From NCBI GenBank assembly GCA_025266875.1, contig JALLLT010000008.1:992001-1056000 (forward strand): a stretch of DNA of 64,000 nucleotides, in the 5' to 3' direction. The notes beneath the pieces are model-generated. The model saw only the letters and a list, made by a program, of their open reading frames with translations, was not told the DNA's origin and did not search any database. Below are positions 12,815-24,597 of this stretch, in pieces; position 1 is the stretch's first letter; each line of letters begins with the position of its first letter. Position numbers and translations under genes: made by a program. The stretch is from Fennellomyces sp. T-0311. Taxonomy: Eukaryota > Mucoromycota > Mucoromycetes > Mucorales > Lichtheimiaceae.

Positions 12815-13825
12815 CATAGAAAAATTGTCTCGCTGTATCATCACACTCCATATCAGCGCATATAGATTCCTAACTATATATATTTCACTATTTATTTGCA
12901 ATAGAAAAAATACTTTTTTCTTACGGAATATCTCGGGTGGCTAAACTTGTATTATTGTCGATCAGGGTCTCTTTTATTCTATCTATTCGTATTGGATATG
13001 CACCATCAGTGGGCACCGCTTATTGTCTCGCACTAAATCTTGCTACTGTTTGAGTTGTGCGTTCTAAACGTTTCTGTTTGAATGGAAAGAAGCACTGAAT
13101 TAAAAATAAAGACAGGCTCCTCACAAGTTTTCTTCGTTGCTTTATGGACGTATTCATGTTGGGAGGTCCAAATGTCGCAGGTTGGCGTATCCTTCTAGTC
13201 GTGGGGAAAGCAAGAAATACATATCGTTTGACTTGACGTTTATTTATCAGCTCTACAACAGGATTCATTCCGGGGGAAATAGAATATGTGGGGCTTTCGG
13301 TAGGAATCTTAATTAAAAGTTATGGCATCTGCATGCACCATGATTCCACGGTAGTATTTGTCTACGCTAAGGAGTCAAAATAGGCTAAAAAATGGTCATT
13401 TGTTTACATGGTACGGTCGATCACCCCATAGCCAGTCTAAAAATTGAGATCTTGTCAATATGCGACTTCCTTTATCTATCTTTACACATAATATAAAGCA
13501 TTGGCTTAAAAATGACACGCTATCTGCTACACAATTGTCTCAGGTGTGCAATCTTGGAAAACAATCAAAGCCTTTTCTATTTATAAGAGAATTGTATAGA
13601 CATCGTCGATGACTGCCCAAAGTAGCAAACCCCTTCTTCCGGAAATTTACAAATAGCTCCATGCAGCCGAGAGCGCATAAAGTACGGCTTCAAAAAAAAA
13701 AGAGAACGCGCGCGCGTATTGTTTTCATTTGTTTATTACAGGATGTACGGCCTATTATAAATGAATAACTTCATCTCTTGGCATTTTATTCTGTACTTTT
13801 TCTTTTTTATTCCTTCTTTTCACTT
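12815..13825. other. Intergenic region
   Basis: No supported gene. Contains a short alternating (CG) run near 13707-13717 and A/T-rich stretches. The last part is T/C-rich just upstream of the next start codon, as expected of a 5' leader. Confidence 0.45.
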
Positions 13826-14824
13826 ATGGTAACAACTTCAGCACCTCCGCCTCCTCTGCCTCAGCATACCCCGACCACATATTACATGGCACCAGAATCC
13901 CCGTGGCAAGCACAACAGTCTGGTATATTCACAAACGACGGAAATATCGGACACATTGCTAATATATATGCGTAAAAGCATTGCAAGAGAAAAGACAGCA
14001 TGTCGATCAAGAAAGATTCGAGTCCAAACCACGACCTCCTCTGACGGAGCGAAATCGCTGTGTACGATGGCTCTGTTGTGCCTGTTGCTTGCCTGTTTGG
14101 GCGCGCTGGATTCTATGGTTTCTGATAATATCGATCATCATTGTCGTCATTGTGCTTGCTGCGCTATTGGCAACGTTCACCATGCCGACGATAGACTTTG
14201 CTGGGGTCACGAGCTCGCCCACAAACCAATCTGAAGTCTCATACAATGGTCATGTGCTCAATTTCAACTTTGGTCTATTAATACACATCAACAATCCAAA
14301 TGTGCTTGGCATCGATCTATCGCAGATCAATGCAACCGTATGTAACGATCCTTACATTATAACAAGGTTTCATTTTTTGCTTTTTTGTGTAGGCGTACTA
14401 TCCTGACAACACTAGTCCCTCGGGCAAACTAAAGCTAGGCGAAGGATATCAGGATTATCATCGTGTTCCGCCACACGAAAACGGGAATTTTACCTTTCCA
14501 TTTGCTTTGCAGTACGACCCGTTTGGAGCTTCGCATACAACAATTCTAAATATACTCGTGGACAAATGCGGTTTGACAGGTGGCCAGCCTCAGGATCTGA
14601 CGGTGGATTACACAATTAATTTGGTGGCCAAGGTACTGTTTGTCAAGGTACATCCATCGATTTCTTCATCGACATCGTTTAAATGTCCACTCACGGAGGT
14701 ACGCATTGTAAAAAAGATGGAAGTAGATAAAATGAAAAAAATTAACGTGCGTTGCTCTAATGTGTAGGCGGGGTTACCAAATTTGGGTGGTAGTGGATCA
14801 CCACTCGATGGAATCTTTGGTTAA
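13826..14824 (+). CDS. LEA2-domain single-pass membrane protein
   Basis: Function unknown in fungi. Four exons, 13826-13922, 13988-14337, 14393-14698, 14768-14824; about 269 residues. A Pro/Thr/Gln-rich N-terminus is followed by a basic, Cys-rich patch (RCVRWLCCACCLPVW) that could be palmitoylated, then one strong membrane segment (WILWFLIISIIIVVIVLAAL). Beyond it lies a beta-rich domain with the NFNFGLLIHINNPN motif typical of LEA_2/NDR1-HIN1-like proteins, several N-x-S/T sites, and a Gly-rich tail (AGLPNLGGSGSP). The topology resembles type II NHL proteins of plants and related fungal proteins. The first intron (65 nt) removes in-frame stops and is the least certain border. Expression and role are not visible from sequence. 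Confidence 0.8.
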
Positions 14825-15031
14825 ATGTGTGTAGACGCTCCTGTACGAGTAATGCTTATCACCCATTGTACATTTACAGATAAACAAAGAAACATGCGTA
14901 AAAGTAAATAATTATATTTACATGTGTTATCGCTGACTCAGTGGACTATTTTACAGGAATGGCGTTACAGTATGTATATAGGGGCAAATATGTTAATTAT
15001 ACGCCAGTTGGGTTCAAGTAGTGAGTACGCC

Positions 15032-18000
15032 TCATGTGTCGAGCTTTGTCCAAAAGTCTGGTGCCCATAAAAAGTAACCATTCACTTCATCCTGAAAGCG
15101 ATTGCGGTACGGCACTGGTGGACGAACGGTTGGATCTCTGCCCCCGCTGATAAACGATTTTGCGTAATACTCGACCAGCTTATCGAATGTGTATTCTCGA
15201 TAAAAATCTGCAATGGTTGTACATCAATGTGTAAGTACGTATTGTAAGAATTCCGCTAAACATTCCCAACTTCACCTGTGATTGCTACGACAAGTTCGTG
15301 GTTTGTTTCGTCTATACCAAGCAATAACGAATAGTTTGTTATTTCGCTTTTCGAAAGGAAGCGAGTATCACTTTCGATGGAGCGTGTCAACAGCAATTTT
15401 GAGTGAGGATGAAGGTATAAGGGCGACGTTTGTGACATAACTAAGCATACGTGGTTAACCTTTTGCTTCAAAGTTCAAAAAATATACTCTCACATTCTCG
15501 CAAATTGCCATCCAGGAGAACCTCATCTCTTGAACCCGTTGCTTCCAAGTAGCGGTTACGGGAAGAGCCTTTCAGATTAAACATCTACAGAATTATGTCA
15601 GTTTAGATCAATTGAAAGTAATCTCTCCAGTTATACTATTTACCCGATCGATTTTATACCCGTTAAATGGATTTTCCATCACCAAAATATCAATATCCTT
15701 TGACTTATCCGTAGCCATATTAGTATACTTTAATCGGTATGCACCCAATATCTTCATAAAGGCTGTATATCCCTGTTAAAAATAATTAGGTTTCGACGTG
15801 TCATACCATGAGATTATATAAAGTACATTATTGAAGAATATGTCCGCAAGGTATCGAAAGTACTTTGGAGCAAGTTTTAAAAAGTCATCCATATCTCCAC
15901 TTGAAATAACCTTAATCAACAATCGACCATCTAGGACGTGGGAATCCATCGAGTAAGCGAGTGTCCTGCCTTGAACTATACTGTTTCCTTTACCTTTCGT
16001 TTTGTGATACTCGGCTTCAGGCTTACCAGTAAACGAGGATGATCTGCATGCGCTAGCTAGCGAGTCTATATAACTTGACTCGCATCCACACTTTCGTTGC
16101 AAGGCATCAAATTGCTTCATGAAAGGAACCTCACATACGAATTTCGATTGGCCATCTTCAAATTCTTTTTCTATGAGAAATGATGGTGAGCTTATATTTC
16201 TTCACAATGCCTCGTGTGACCTTACTGAAAGTATCATCCAAGGCGTCTCGCAGCCTACTTTCGATATATGCATCCTTTCTCTGCTCGTGTGTACGATCGA
16301 TATCCTGTTCGCCGTGTGCTGCTCGGTGCTCATTCAAAATCACCTTCACTCTTGCGAGGTATTCTCGTGAATTCAACGTATACGCGACGATGGTGCTCGG
16401 CTCATCCTCGTCAACAATGATAGGAGAATTGGGGAAAGAGTGTTCAGTTGAGGAACTGTACAATGGTATAGCCGATTGTGAGCACAGCGATAATGTAATA
16501 TATATAAATAAATATCCAGGTATTTGCTACTCACAGCGGACAAACCAGTGATGGCGACTCGTCTTCGTTATCTCTCCCCGTCCATTTTCTGATCAAGGCT
16601 TGAAACCAATTTTCCGCGTCCGTTTGTTCTAGAATTATGTAATAAGCATTTGGAACCCCTGGCACACTACATTAGGCATATTCACCAATTTTCGATCTGC
16701 TGGCATCTTCGCTCATTGAGGAATGTGTGACACGGAATAAAGTGATAATCGGAAACCCGTTATCGATGAGCCCAGTATCTTCGCCAAGAGAAAGCAGTGG
16801 TGTTGTCCTCGTAATTGTTTCACAATGTACCTGCCGATCAAGTATGGATGTTTCCTCGTGTACATGGACTACATCCAAATCATCAATAGAAGCAGTGGGA
16901 AACGTTTCATGGTTCAGGTCAGGTTCTTCTTGCAGGCTCTCAGAACTACCACTTTGGTCGTCACCATTACTCGCTGCACTGCTTTTTGACTTGAAGGCTG
17001 TGCTGATTGATTTTATCGCATCCGCAAACAAATCATATGTGATGGATGGCAATGAAGGCAATATTGCGACAAAACTGTGGAACCTCGAGGCGTTCGTTGA
17101 GTTTGCGTTCGATACGTCAACAGTCGAACATTGTCCTTCGTTATGGTACGACAATCGAGCCGCGATATCCTCATCCCAGCGAAGTGATGGACGTCTGGAT
17201 GCAGTCGGAGACTCACCCAGTTCCGGGTGACAGTTAACTTCTGTACCAATGTCCAGTTCTGGGATATTCTCTAGCTCATCGAACAGGGGAAGATCCGGCG
17301 TATCAACCATAGCTTGTGTGCGCTGATCCAGATTATCTTCCAAGCTCATCATGGAAGTACAGTGTCTAAGCATCGGGTCAGAATCATGTCGCAACTTGCC
17401 GTCTGGTTGGATGAATGACTGTACAAAATTGGTGTGGATCAAGTCCCATTGTTCTGCCTTTCTCTGGAGTCCGATCCGTATGGTATTTAGAATCCTCGTG
17501 GTATCCGCTGGGGACGTTCTCTTGTATGCATCCTCCAAGTTGATGAGAGTGTCCTTCATCTCGCTCTTGGCATCACGTGTCATTCGACGCAATCTCTCAT
17601 TCCGTGAATCCATGAGGTCAGGGTGCACTGTGGCCAGTTTTAAATTCTCGAGGCACTCAAGGACCGAATCGTAGAAATGAAGAATTTCCGACTGGATCGA
17701 GTCTCGCTTCGTATCCTTGAGGACGGTGCACGTCTTTTTTTCAGTGCGTAGCTGAACCGATGGGATATGCGCTTCGTATAGCTGAATAGGTTCGTATCGG
17801 AAGGATACGATTGCTCCTTTAACGTAGAAAAGCTGGTCATGGTCGCGAAGCATGAGATGGGGACACCACCAATAGGTTTGTTGACCGCACATGGTAACAT
17901 CTTTTGTCTGACAAAACAGCAACTCGAGAAATTTTCCAAAGGAGTACTTCCAGCTACTTGCGGACATTGGCAGCTCCGGGCTGTTGGCTTTGCAGTGCTT

Positions 18001-20956
18001 GCAATAGCTCCACATTAAGATATCTTCAGTCTCAGTATCTCCTGCGTGTGTTTGGACAGATTTGACTTCGACATTCACTTTCCCACTTCCATGCACATAG
18101 CACCATTGATGGTCGAGCATCTTGCGGTTGCACTCGTTGGATGGGCAATGACTATCTACACTAGCAGCAATATGCTCAACATATTGTCCTAGTGTCAGAT
18201 CCTGATCGTAGCGATAGTACTTGAAAGAATACAGATTGGTATCGTGCCGTGGTATTGTTGCGGTTGAGCATGTCAAGCATTCCAGTATAGCAAGTTTTTG
18301 ATGGGTCATGGAAAGTGTCAATTTGGGGTCATTAAGGGCGGTATCGCCAATGTAATCTTTCAGAAGACGAGAGTAGTGGTCATATTGTTCACGGAGTCGA
18401 TAGTACTCGCCGTTCCCCATGAGAGATCTGTCGAACTTGTTGAAAAACTCGACCATTTCTTCCAGGTTGTTCGGCATCTGGTTCTTGCGATGGTTGAATT
18501 CATTTGGTACTTCCACCTCCAAGAAAGATACGATTTCATCGTGTGCCTTTTGTAGCCTCTCGAAAACATGAGGCTTCGGTATGTCAACTATAGAAGAAAC
18601 TGAAAGATTGGAGCGTTGAAACGAGGTCATGGTGCTCTGTATAGCTTTGAGGTGATATTTGTCCTCGATATTCGTGGATGGCATTGCTGAGTATTGGATG
18701 CATGTAGCCGCTCGCTTTTGATAACGATCGAATCGCTTTTTTGCCAGATCTTCCAGTAACGCGTTTTCCAAAGGATGATTGAGCTCCCAGAGAACCATGT
18801 ACCGCATGATCCGCTTGATCGCATCTAGAGATTCCATAGTGCCTCCTTGTAGAACGACCGTTACTCCAAGATTGACCGGACACTGTTCGAACACAACCAA
18901 TTTTTTATGTCCTCCCTGGATCCGATAATCCGTAAAACTGTCTACCCGGAACATGCCACAGTGACCCAGAATTATCTCATCGCTTGTCATGAGCTGTGCC
19001 ATGGAGACAACCATTTCAGCACCGGTGCATCGCGATACTCTGTCGAGAGTCGCCCTCTTAATATGGCACACAACGGTAATATGCGCGAGGGCCAGTTTTT
19101 CAAGTACGTAAGTATGAGGTACAATGCAATCCCGTTCCACGAGCACAATTGACGGTTGCAGTTCGATGATACGCTCGACAAGATCTTCGAACAGCTTTTG
19201 CTCGTGACATCGCGAGGCATAAGCGGAACAGAGGTTGGGATCTTCTGCTATATCGTTCGACCATTCCAATGGAAAGCACAGGATCAGTATTTCTGGATTA
19301 ATTAGCTCAGCGGCCATGCGTCTGTGAGCCACGTTTTTGGTGCACATGACACCGTTCATGTGGTAACTATCGTCTGGGGAACCAATAGGAAGCTTCTTTA
19401 TCTTCAAGTACTTGTAAATATCGACTTCTTCTCCCCCAGGGATGTGTAAGTCCTTGCTACTTGACAGATCTGATAACAGCCTCATCAGCACGCTTTCCCA
19501 TATTTGTAATTTGCCTTGACCAATGACATCTTCATCTTCCTGAAGTAAAGACCGAAGTTTCTCCTGCACGTGCTCCCTTGGCAATGGGCTACTCTCGGTG
19601 GCACGTGGTGAAGCAAAAGAGGCGCTGGTAAGGTGCGGCTTCCTTTGTTGGTGCGGCATCATTGGCCTTGGTAGACTAGATGGTATCCCCTTGGTAGTAC
19701 TTGCAGACACAGGTTGAACATGACGTGCAATATTAGGCCAGGACTGTATTGTATAACTCTTCGTAGGGTCCTTCGTGGATGACCCCGCAGAGCTTTCTAT
19801 AATGAGGCATCGTAGTTATCAGCAACAAAGAAACAAAGTGCGTCAACATTACATCGCATGTACCATTTACTGGAAGGGGAAGGCTGAAATGATGCATCTT
19901 TCGTTTCGGACCACTCTTTCGATTGACAACCGATCCGCTTGCTTCCGCATAAAACGGTGGTTGATCGGCTACTACGGATGCATCGATATTTGATGACGAA
20001 GCGATATCCATTGGGTGGGAACGCGTTCTTTGCATCAGTCTCGGACGGTCATTACCAACATAGAAAGGATCCTCGAGTATGTCCATTTCATTCTCGTTCT
20101 GCACATCAAATGCAAAAATGGTCTCATCTTCTTCTGTATCCCTGGGAGTTCTTGTTGGAGAATCACAGTCAGCGATTGAATTGGTATTGATGGAAATGGA
20201 CTGTTTGTCCAACTCGTGGCTGACAGTAGCTATCTGTCCGTGCTGACTCTCTGCCTGCAGCTTGTGGTAGCAAGAATCGCAAATCTGAGCTTGGGTGAGC
20301 TGAGGTATACGATCAGGGTGAGTTGTTTCCAGAACCGACTCGGAGCTGAGTTTCTGGCCTGTATGAACCATGGTACATCAGCAAACGGCATCACCACGCA
20401 AACATGCACCTATACTTACTGCATTCAATACAGCAGATATTGGATTGATGAGAACCTGTGGTGGATTTGTAGTCTCTTGCACCATGATCTTCGCGTTTCG
20501 CGTGTTGCATCTTTGCTATAAGCTTGTCGAGCTGTTTATATTCGTCGCTTGCTTCGGATTCGACATCGTTTTCCCTGGGTACAAGTCGAGAAACAGCTTC
20601 TCCTTCGGATTCTGACATTATCGTTGTTCCGGAGAGCCGCACTGACCCATAGCTATAGTGACCATCAGCTTCTACCAGCGTCTTGGTGCTCCTTGGAATA
20701 GAAACGCTTATTTTGGATGCGCTCTAACGCACATAATTCAGATATCACAGAGACAATAAGAAGGTAATCCGCGTACCTTGGACGCCTTGCTGCTAAGGCT
20801 GGAACTCGTACTGTATTTGGATAACGTATTTCGGCGGTTTGAGTGCATAAACGACGTAAGTTTTGAGAAGAGTCCACCGCTGTCTTTGCTGGCAGTTTCA
20901 TAGGACTCGAATGGTGTCAATGTTGACCGACTGTATGTTTGCGAAGTTTTGGGCAT
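15032..20956 (-). CDS. FAB1: FAB1/PIKfyve-family phosphoinositide kinase with eroded functional sites
   Basis: Family role: makes PI(3,5)P2 from PI3P on endosome/vacuole membranes. Eleven exons: 20956-20777, 20723-20420, 20358-19864, 19796-16686, 16628-16535, 16455-16226, 16170-15827, 15772-15644, 15584-15494, 15440-15276, 15207-15032. All phases agree, giving about 1772 residues. The N-terminus (SKDSGGLFSKLTSF) is FAB1-like. A FYVE-like site keeps only the outer ligands, C158xxC161 and C188xxC191, and lacks the central RHHCRxCG. The GroEL/CCT domain is good (about 440-655; SPDDSYHMNGVMCTKNVAHR, CTGAEMV, VVLQGG). A Cys/His middle region follows (CYVHGSGKVNVEV, MWSYCKHC). The kinase (about 1365-1772) has SPIIVDEDEPS, MKQFDALQRKCGC, the Lys of LLIKVI, IDILVMENPF, and the Asp of AITD. 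However, the MDYSLL motif reads TNYSLL (Asn1695) and DLKGS reads NLKGS. It may be catalytically weak or a pseudokinase. Confidence 0.93.
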
Positions 20957-21352
20957 GATTGAAAGGGATTGTGGGTTCAAGATGCAGCTGCTGCGCGACA
21001 AGTGCTCCTTTTATCTTTGCAAAGGCGCGCCGCTTTGTGCTATATTTGTTGTCCGTGTCACAGTTTCCCATTGTGCGGTACGATTCCAGTCGAATAGTGG
21101 AGACAAATTTGGCACACGTTAAAGAAGTGTGATATGGCTATAGACGCGCTTGGTTCATCATCCGAAAGGATAAAGGCATTTCAAGGGGCCTCTGTGTAGC
21201 AAACAGTGTTACAATGAATTTATCTTTGACAGCGAAAAGTATATTTTGTAGCGCAGCACTATCTATATAAAACATGGGAAACTTTTGTTGCGTATATGTT
21301 GTTGGTGAGGGGAGACGGGATCGAGAGCATCATGATTATTTTGTATATCTAT
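20957..21352. other. Intergenic region FAB1/THR4
   Basis: About 400 bp holding the FAB1 upstream region and the THR4 3' end (both genes on the minus strand). No gene or clear motif was seen. Confidence 0.45.
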
Positions 21353-23031
21353 TTAAAACTGGATTCCTTCGGCGCGCAGCTCACGTTCAATGACTTCAAT
21401 GACAAGCTTAGGGTCAGCGCGCTCCACTGGCACCACCGAACGCTCCTTATCCAACAGACCGTGGAACTCCTTGGGCAGGACATCCTTTTGGAAATCAAAG
21501 CCAGATACAGGTTTGAGCGCGTTCTCGACGGCTTCAGAGAACTTGGCCGGATGCGCAGTGGCGAGACAGATCATGAACTCCTTGCCCTTGGGGTATGCAA
21601 GCAACTGGTGGCGCTTGCTCACACGATCAGCGGCGGCGACACCAACTGCTGTGTGAGGGTCAAGCACATATGGAGCCTGGTTAGGTGTGACAAAGTATTC
21701 GTGGATGGTGTCGAGGGTTTCCTTATCGGTAACCATAGAAGAGTCAAAGATCTTGCGAGCGTTCGCCACCACAGCATCATTGACCTTGAAGCTACCCTGT
21801 TCCTTGAGCTGCTGCATCCAAGTAGCAACGGTACGACCGGCATCATCGCACAGCTTCTCGTTGACATCGCTATCGGCGGCAGCCACTTCGGTCTTACCAC
21901 CATCCGCCTCAGCATCGCGAGCCAAATACCACAGCAGACGCTCAAAGTTGGATGACACCAAGATATCCATAGCTGGGGAAAGAGTCTCCTTGACATTACC
22001 GTCGGCACCGGTTTGCTTTTCGTAGGCGCTGCTCTCAAAGAAGCGGTACAGGATATCGTTTTCGTTGGTAGCAACGATCAACTTGCTTGCAGGCAAGCCC
22101 ATGCGGTAGGCATAGTAACCAGCCAAAATGTCACCAAAGTTACCGGTTGGCACGGAGAAGTTGAACTTCAAAGTCTCGGCTTCTTCGGATGCTGGATCAA
22201 CGTTGAGCGAACGCAAGAGCGAGAAGTAAGCATTGAAGTAGTAGACGGTCTGGGCGAGAATACGGGCCCAGTTGATCGAGTTGACAGCACCGAGATGATG
22301 GCGGTCGTTGAATTCCTTGTTGCCGAACAAATTCTTGACGATATCCTGGCAGTCATCAAAGGTGCCCTCAACAGACAAGTTGTGAACGTTCTTATCCAAA
22401 ACAGTGGTCATCTGAGCTTCCTGAATAGGACTGACACGACCGTGAGGATGAAGGATGAAGACAGACACGTTCTTCTTGTTGCGAAGACCGTAAATGGCAG
22501 CACTACAGAGTAACCATCAGTAACCACCATCTTGTTTTTTTTTTCTCCAACAGTAATCTTGTCCTACCTGCCAGTGTCACCGGAAGTAGCACCCACAACA
22601 GTAAGACGGTGAACGTTACCCGACTTGTCGTTACGGTTGCGACGCTCCAAGAAGTATTCGAACAAGTTACCAACGAACTGCAAAGCAACGTCCTTGAAAG
22701 CAAAAGTAGGGCCGTGGAACAGTTCCAACACGTAAAGACCGTCGCGGATCTTTGCCAATGGTGTGACATTTTCGTGACGGAAAGTAGAATACGATCGCTC
22801 GACCAGAGACTTCAAATCGGCACGAGGCATTTCGGATTCATCAATGTACAAGCTCAAGATCTCGACAGCAAGTTCTTGGAAGCTCAACTTGGCCCAGGCC
22901 TGACGCCAGTTGGCAGGTAAAACAGGAATGTGGTGGGGAATGAAGAGACCACCGTCGGGAGACAGACCAGTCATAACGGTCTCCTCGAACGAGTAGTTCT
23001 TGGCTTGTCCACGGGTCGATCGGTACTTCAT
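21353..23031 (-). CDS. THR4: Threonine synthase
   Basis: PLP enzyme converting O-phospho-L-homoserine to L-threonine, the last step of threonine synthesis in the cytosol. Two exons, 23031-22568 and 22502-21353; 537 residues, close to fungal THR4. The N-terminus MKYRSTRGQAK, the SFEETVMTGLSPDGGLF segment and the PLP-lysine motif HGPTFAFKDVALQ (Lys113) are diagnostic. The splice joins GATSGDTG to SAAIYGLRNKKNVSVF, the phosphate-binding and nucleotide-fold segment. NFSVPTGNFGDILAGYYA carries the second conserved glycine-rich motif. Codon usage is strongly biased towards C-ending codons compared with neighbouring genes, suggesting high expression. The isolated position gives no pathway context. 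Confidence 0.97.
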
Positions 23032-24597
23032 GGTGTTATAGTGAAAGAAAGGGCCGAAGAAAATTTCGGTTAGGCTGCAGATGAAAAGTCAGTGAGTCAG
23101 GATGATTTGATTCGACGGATCAGTGCGGCCTGTACACATTGGCTCTGAGATACACATTGCATCCTATTTGAAATATAGAACGCACAATCATCGAATTAGA
23201 GCACTTAGCAACTCTTCATAAAAAACCCTTGTCACCGACGCAATAAACGTATGATATCATTCGTTTTATTATTGGTAGCGTATATCTCTACGTACGTACT
23301 GTAGCTGACAAGACAAAGCCAGCATCAACCACGTTCAAATTTTCATGTACGGCACTTGACTGCAGGGCAATCGTCGATGGAAGTCGTACTATGGTTTGGG
23401 TCTATGCTGGCGATAATTAAATATTATAAGAACGCTTTCCGATGGGAAAACACGTACGCATACGTAACATAAATCAGGAACATGCCAGACTAGCATCTTC
23501 AGGCTACACCCAATGTGTTGTTCAGCTCAGTTAATCATACTAGTAGTATGTTTGCGATAAATCTCATTAATAAAATTGGCACCCTTACTTTGTCGAATGA
23601 ATTTGTTAATCCATCAAGGTAGTTTTTCGGATTGCTCATCCAAAGCATCCTCCTCAAAGCTCATTCTGGACTTTTCGAACATATCACTCAGTATGAATAT
23701 ATATTAGTGATCTGCCATGGGATATAATGGACTTGTGCAGTATATATATCGATTGAAAAGTATTAAAATTTCTATTCATGCGGTTTAGCGTAGTATGGTA
23801 TATCTACTCGTTCTCTTCTTCCCCCCTTAGCCGCCGTCTTTTAGCTCGCTGACTCTTTGGAGTAAAGAAAGCAACAGATTCAAAAGATTATAATACTGAC
23901 GCTGTTGAATACATTAAAAGTGTCGATGAAGTAGAAGCTGTCTATTCTTGAACCGATGTATGCACATCTCTTGACTACTTTTATCTTTGGAAAGCTTTTT
24001 CTATATGGCTTTTGAATCTTCCATCGGGGAAGACTATATAAAGCAATCGATCTTAAAGCAGAATTGATAAATAGTTTCCGGTATAATTTAACATACCTTC
24101 AGGATGAACAGTATATCCAACGTTGGCTTGAATGCCAGTAAGAAAGTTCGTTGCGAAACACGATGGATGAAAGTCAGGTCGTTTGCAATATATATATATC
24201 GTGGTCGAGTAGCCATTGTAGAGCGTATTGGTAGTCAGAAAGTTTCATTAAAGAACTACATATTGAAACATTTTAAGTTAATCTTTTGAGAGTGTGCTTC
24301 AGTTTTTGATATGGTACAAACTGGCATTATACGTACATCATTTAGGGCTATAGCATGGAATTCAACTGCTACATATAGGCCTTTTTTGACTGGACATATG
24401 TTAAAAGTTTGATTTCAGGGCGTCGCGAATTGAAGGCTTAAATCGTCGTGCTTCTTGTTTATCGTTCTTTGTAATTGTATTTTAAATCGTGAAGCATTCT
24501 ACAAGAGCATTACAACGAAGCATGTGCTTTTCCTCTTCAATCTTCTGCTTTTAATAATAAAATATGTAAATACTACTGTGACAAAGAAAAAATGAAT
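23032..24597. other. Intergenic region THR4/CAF120-like
   Basis: About 1.6 kb, AT-rich, with several ATATAT runs (near 23737-23748 and 24190-24200). No supported gene; the small frame at 24104-24289 has no features. It contains the THR4 promoter at its left end. Confidence 0.45.

Noticed and set aside
21296..21955. 219-codon plus-strand open frame
   Set aside because: Antisense to THR4, whose biased codons open the opposite frame. No motif of its own.
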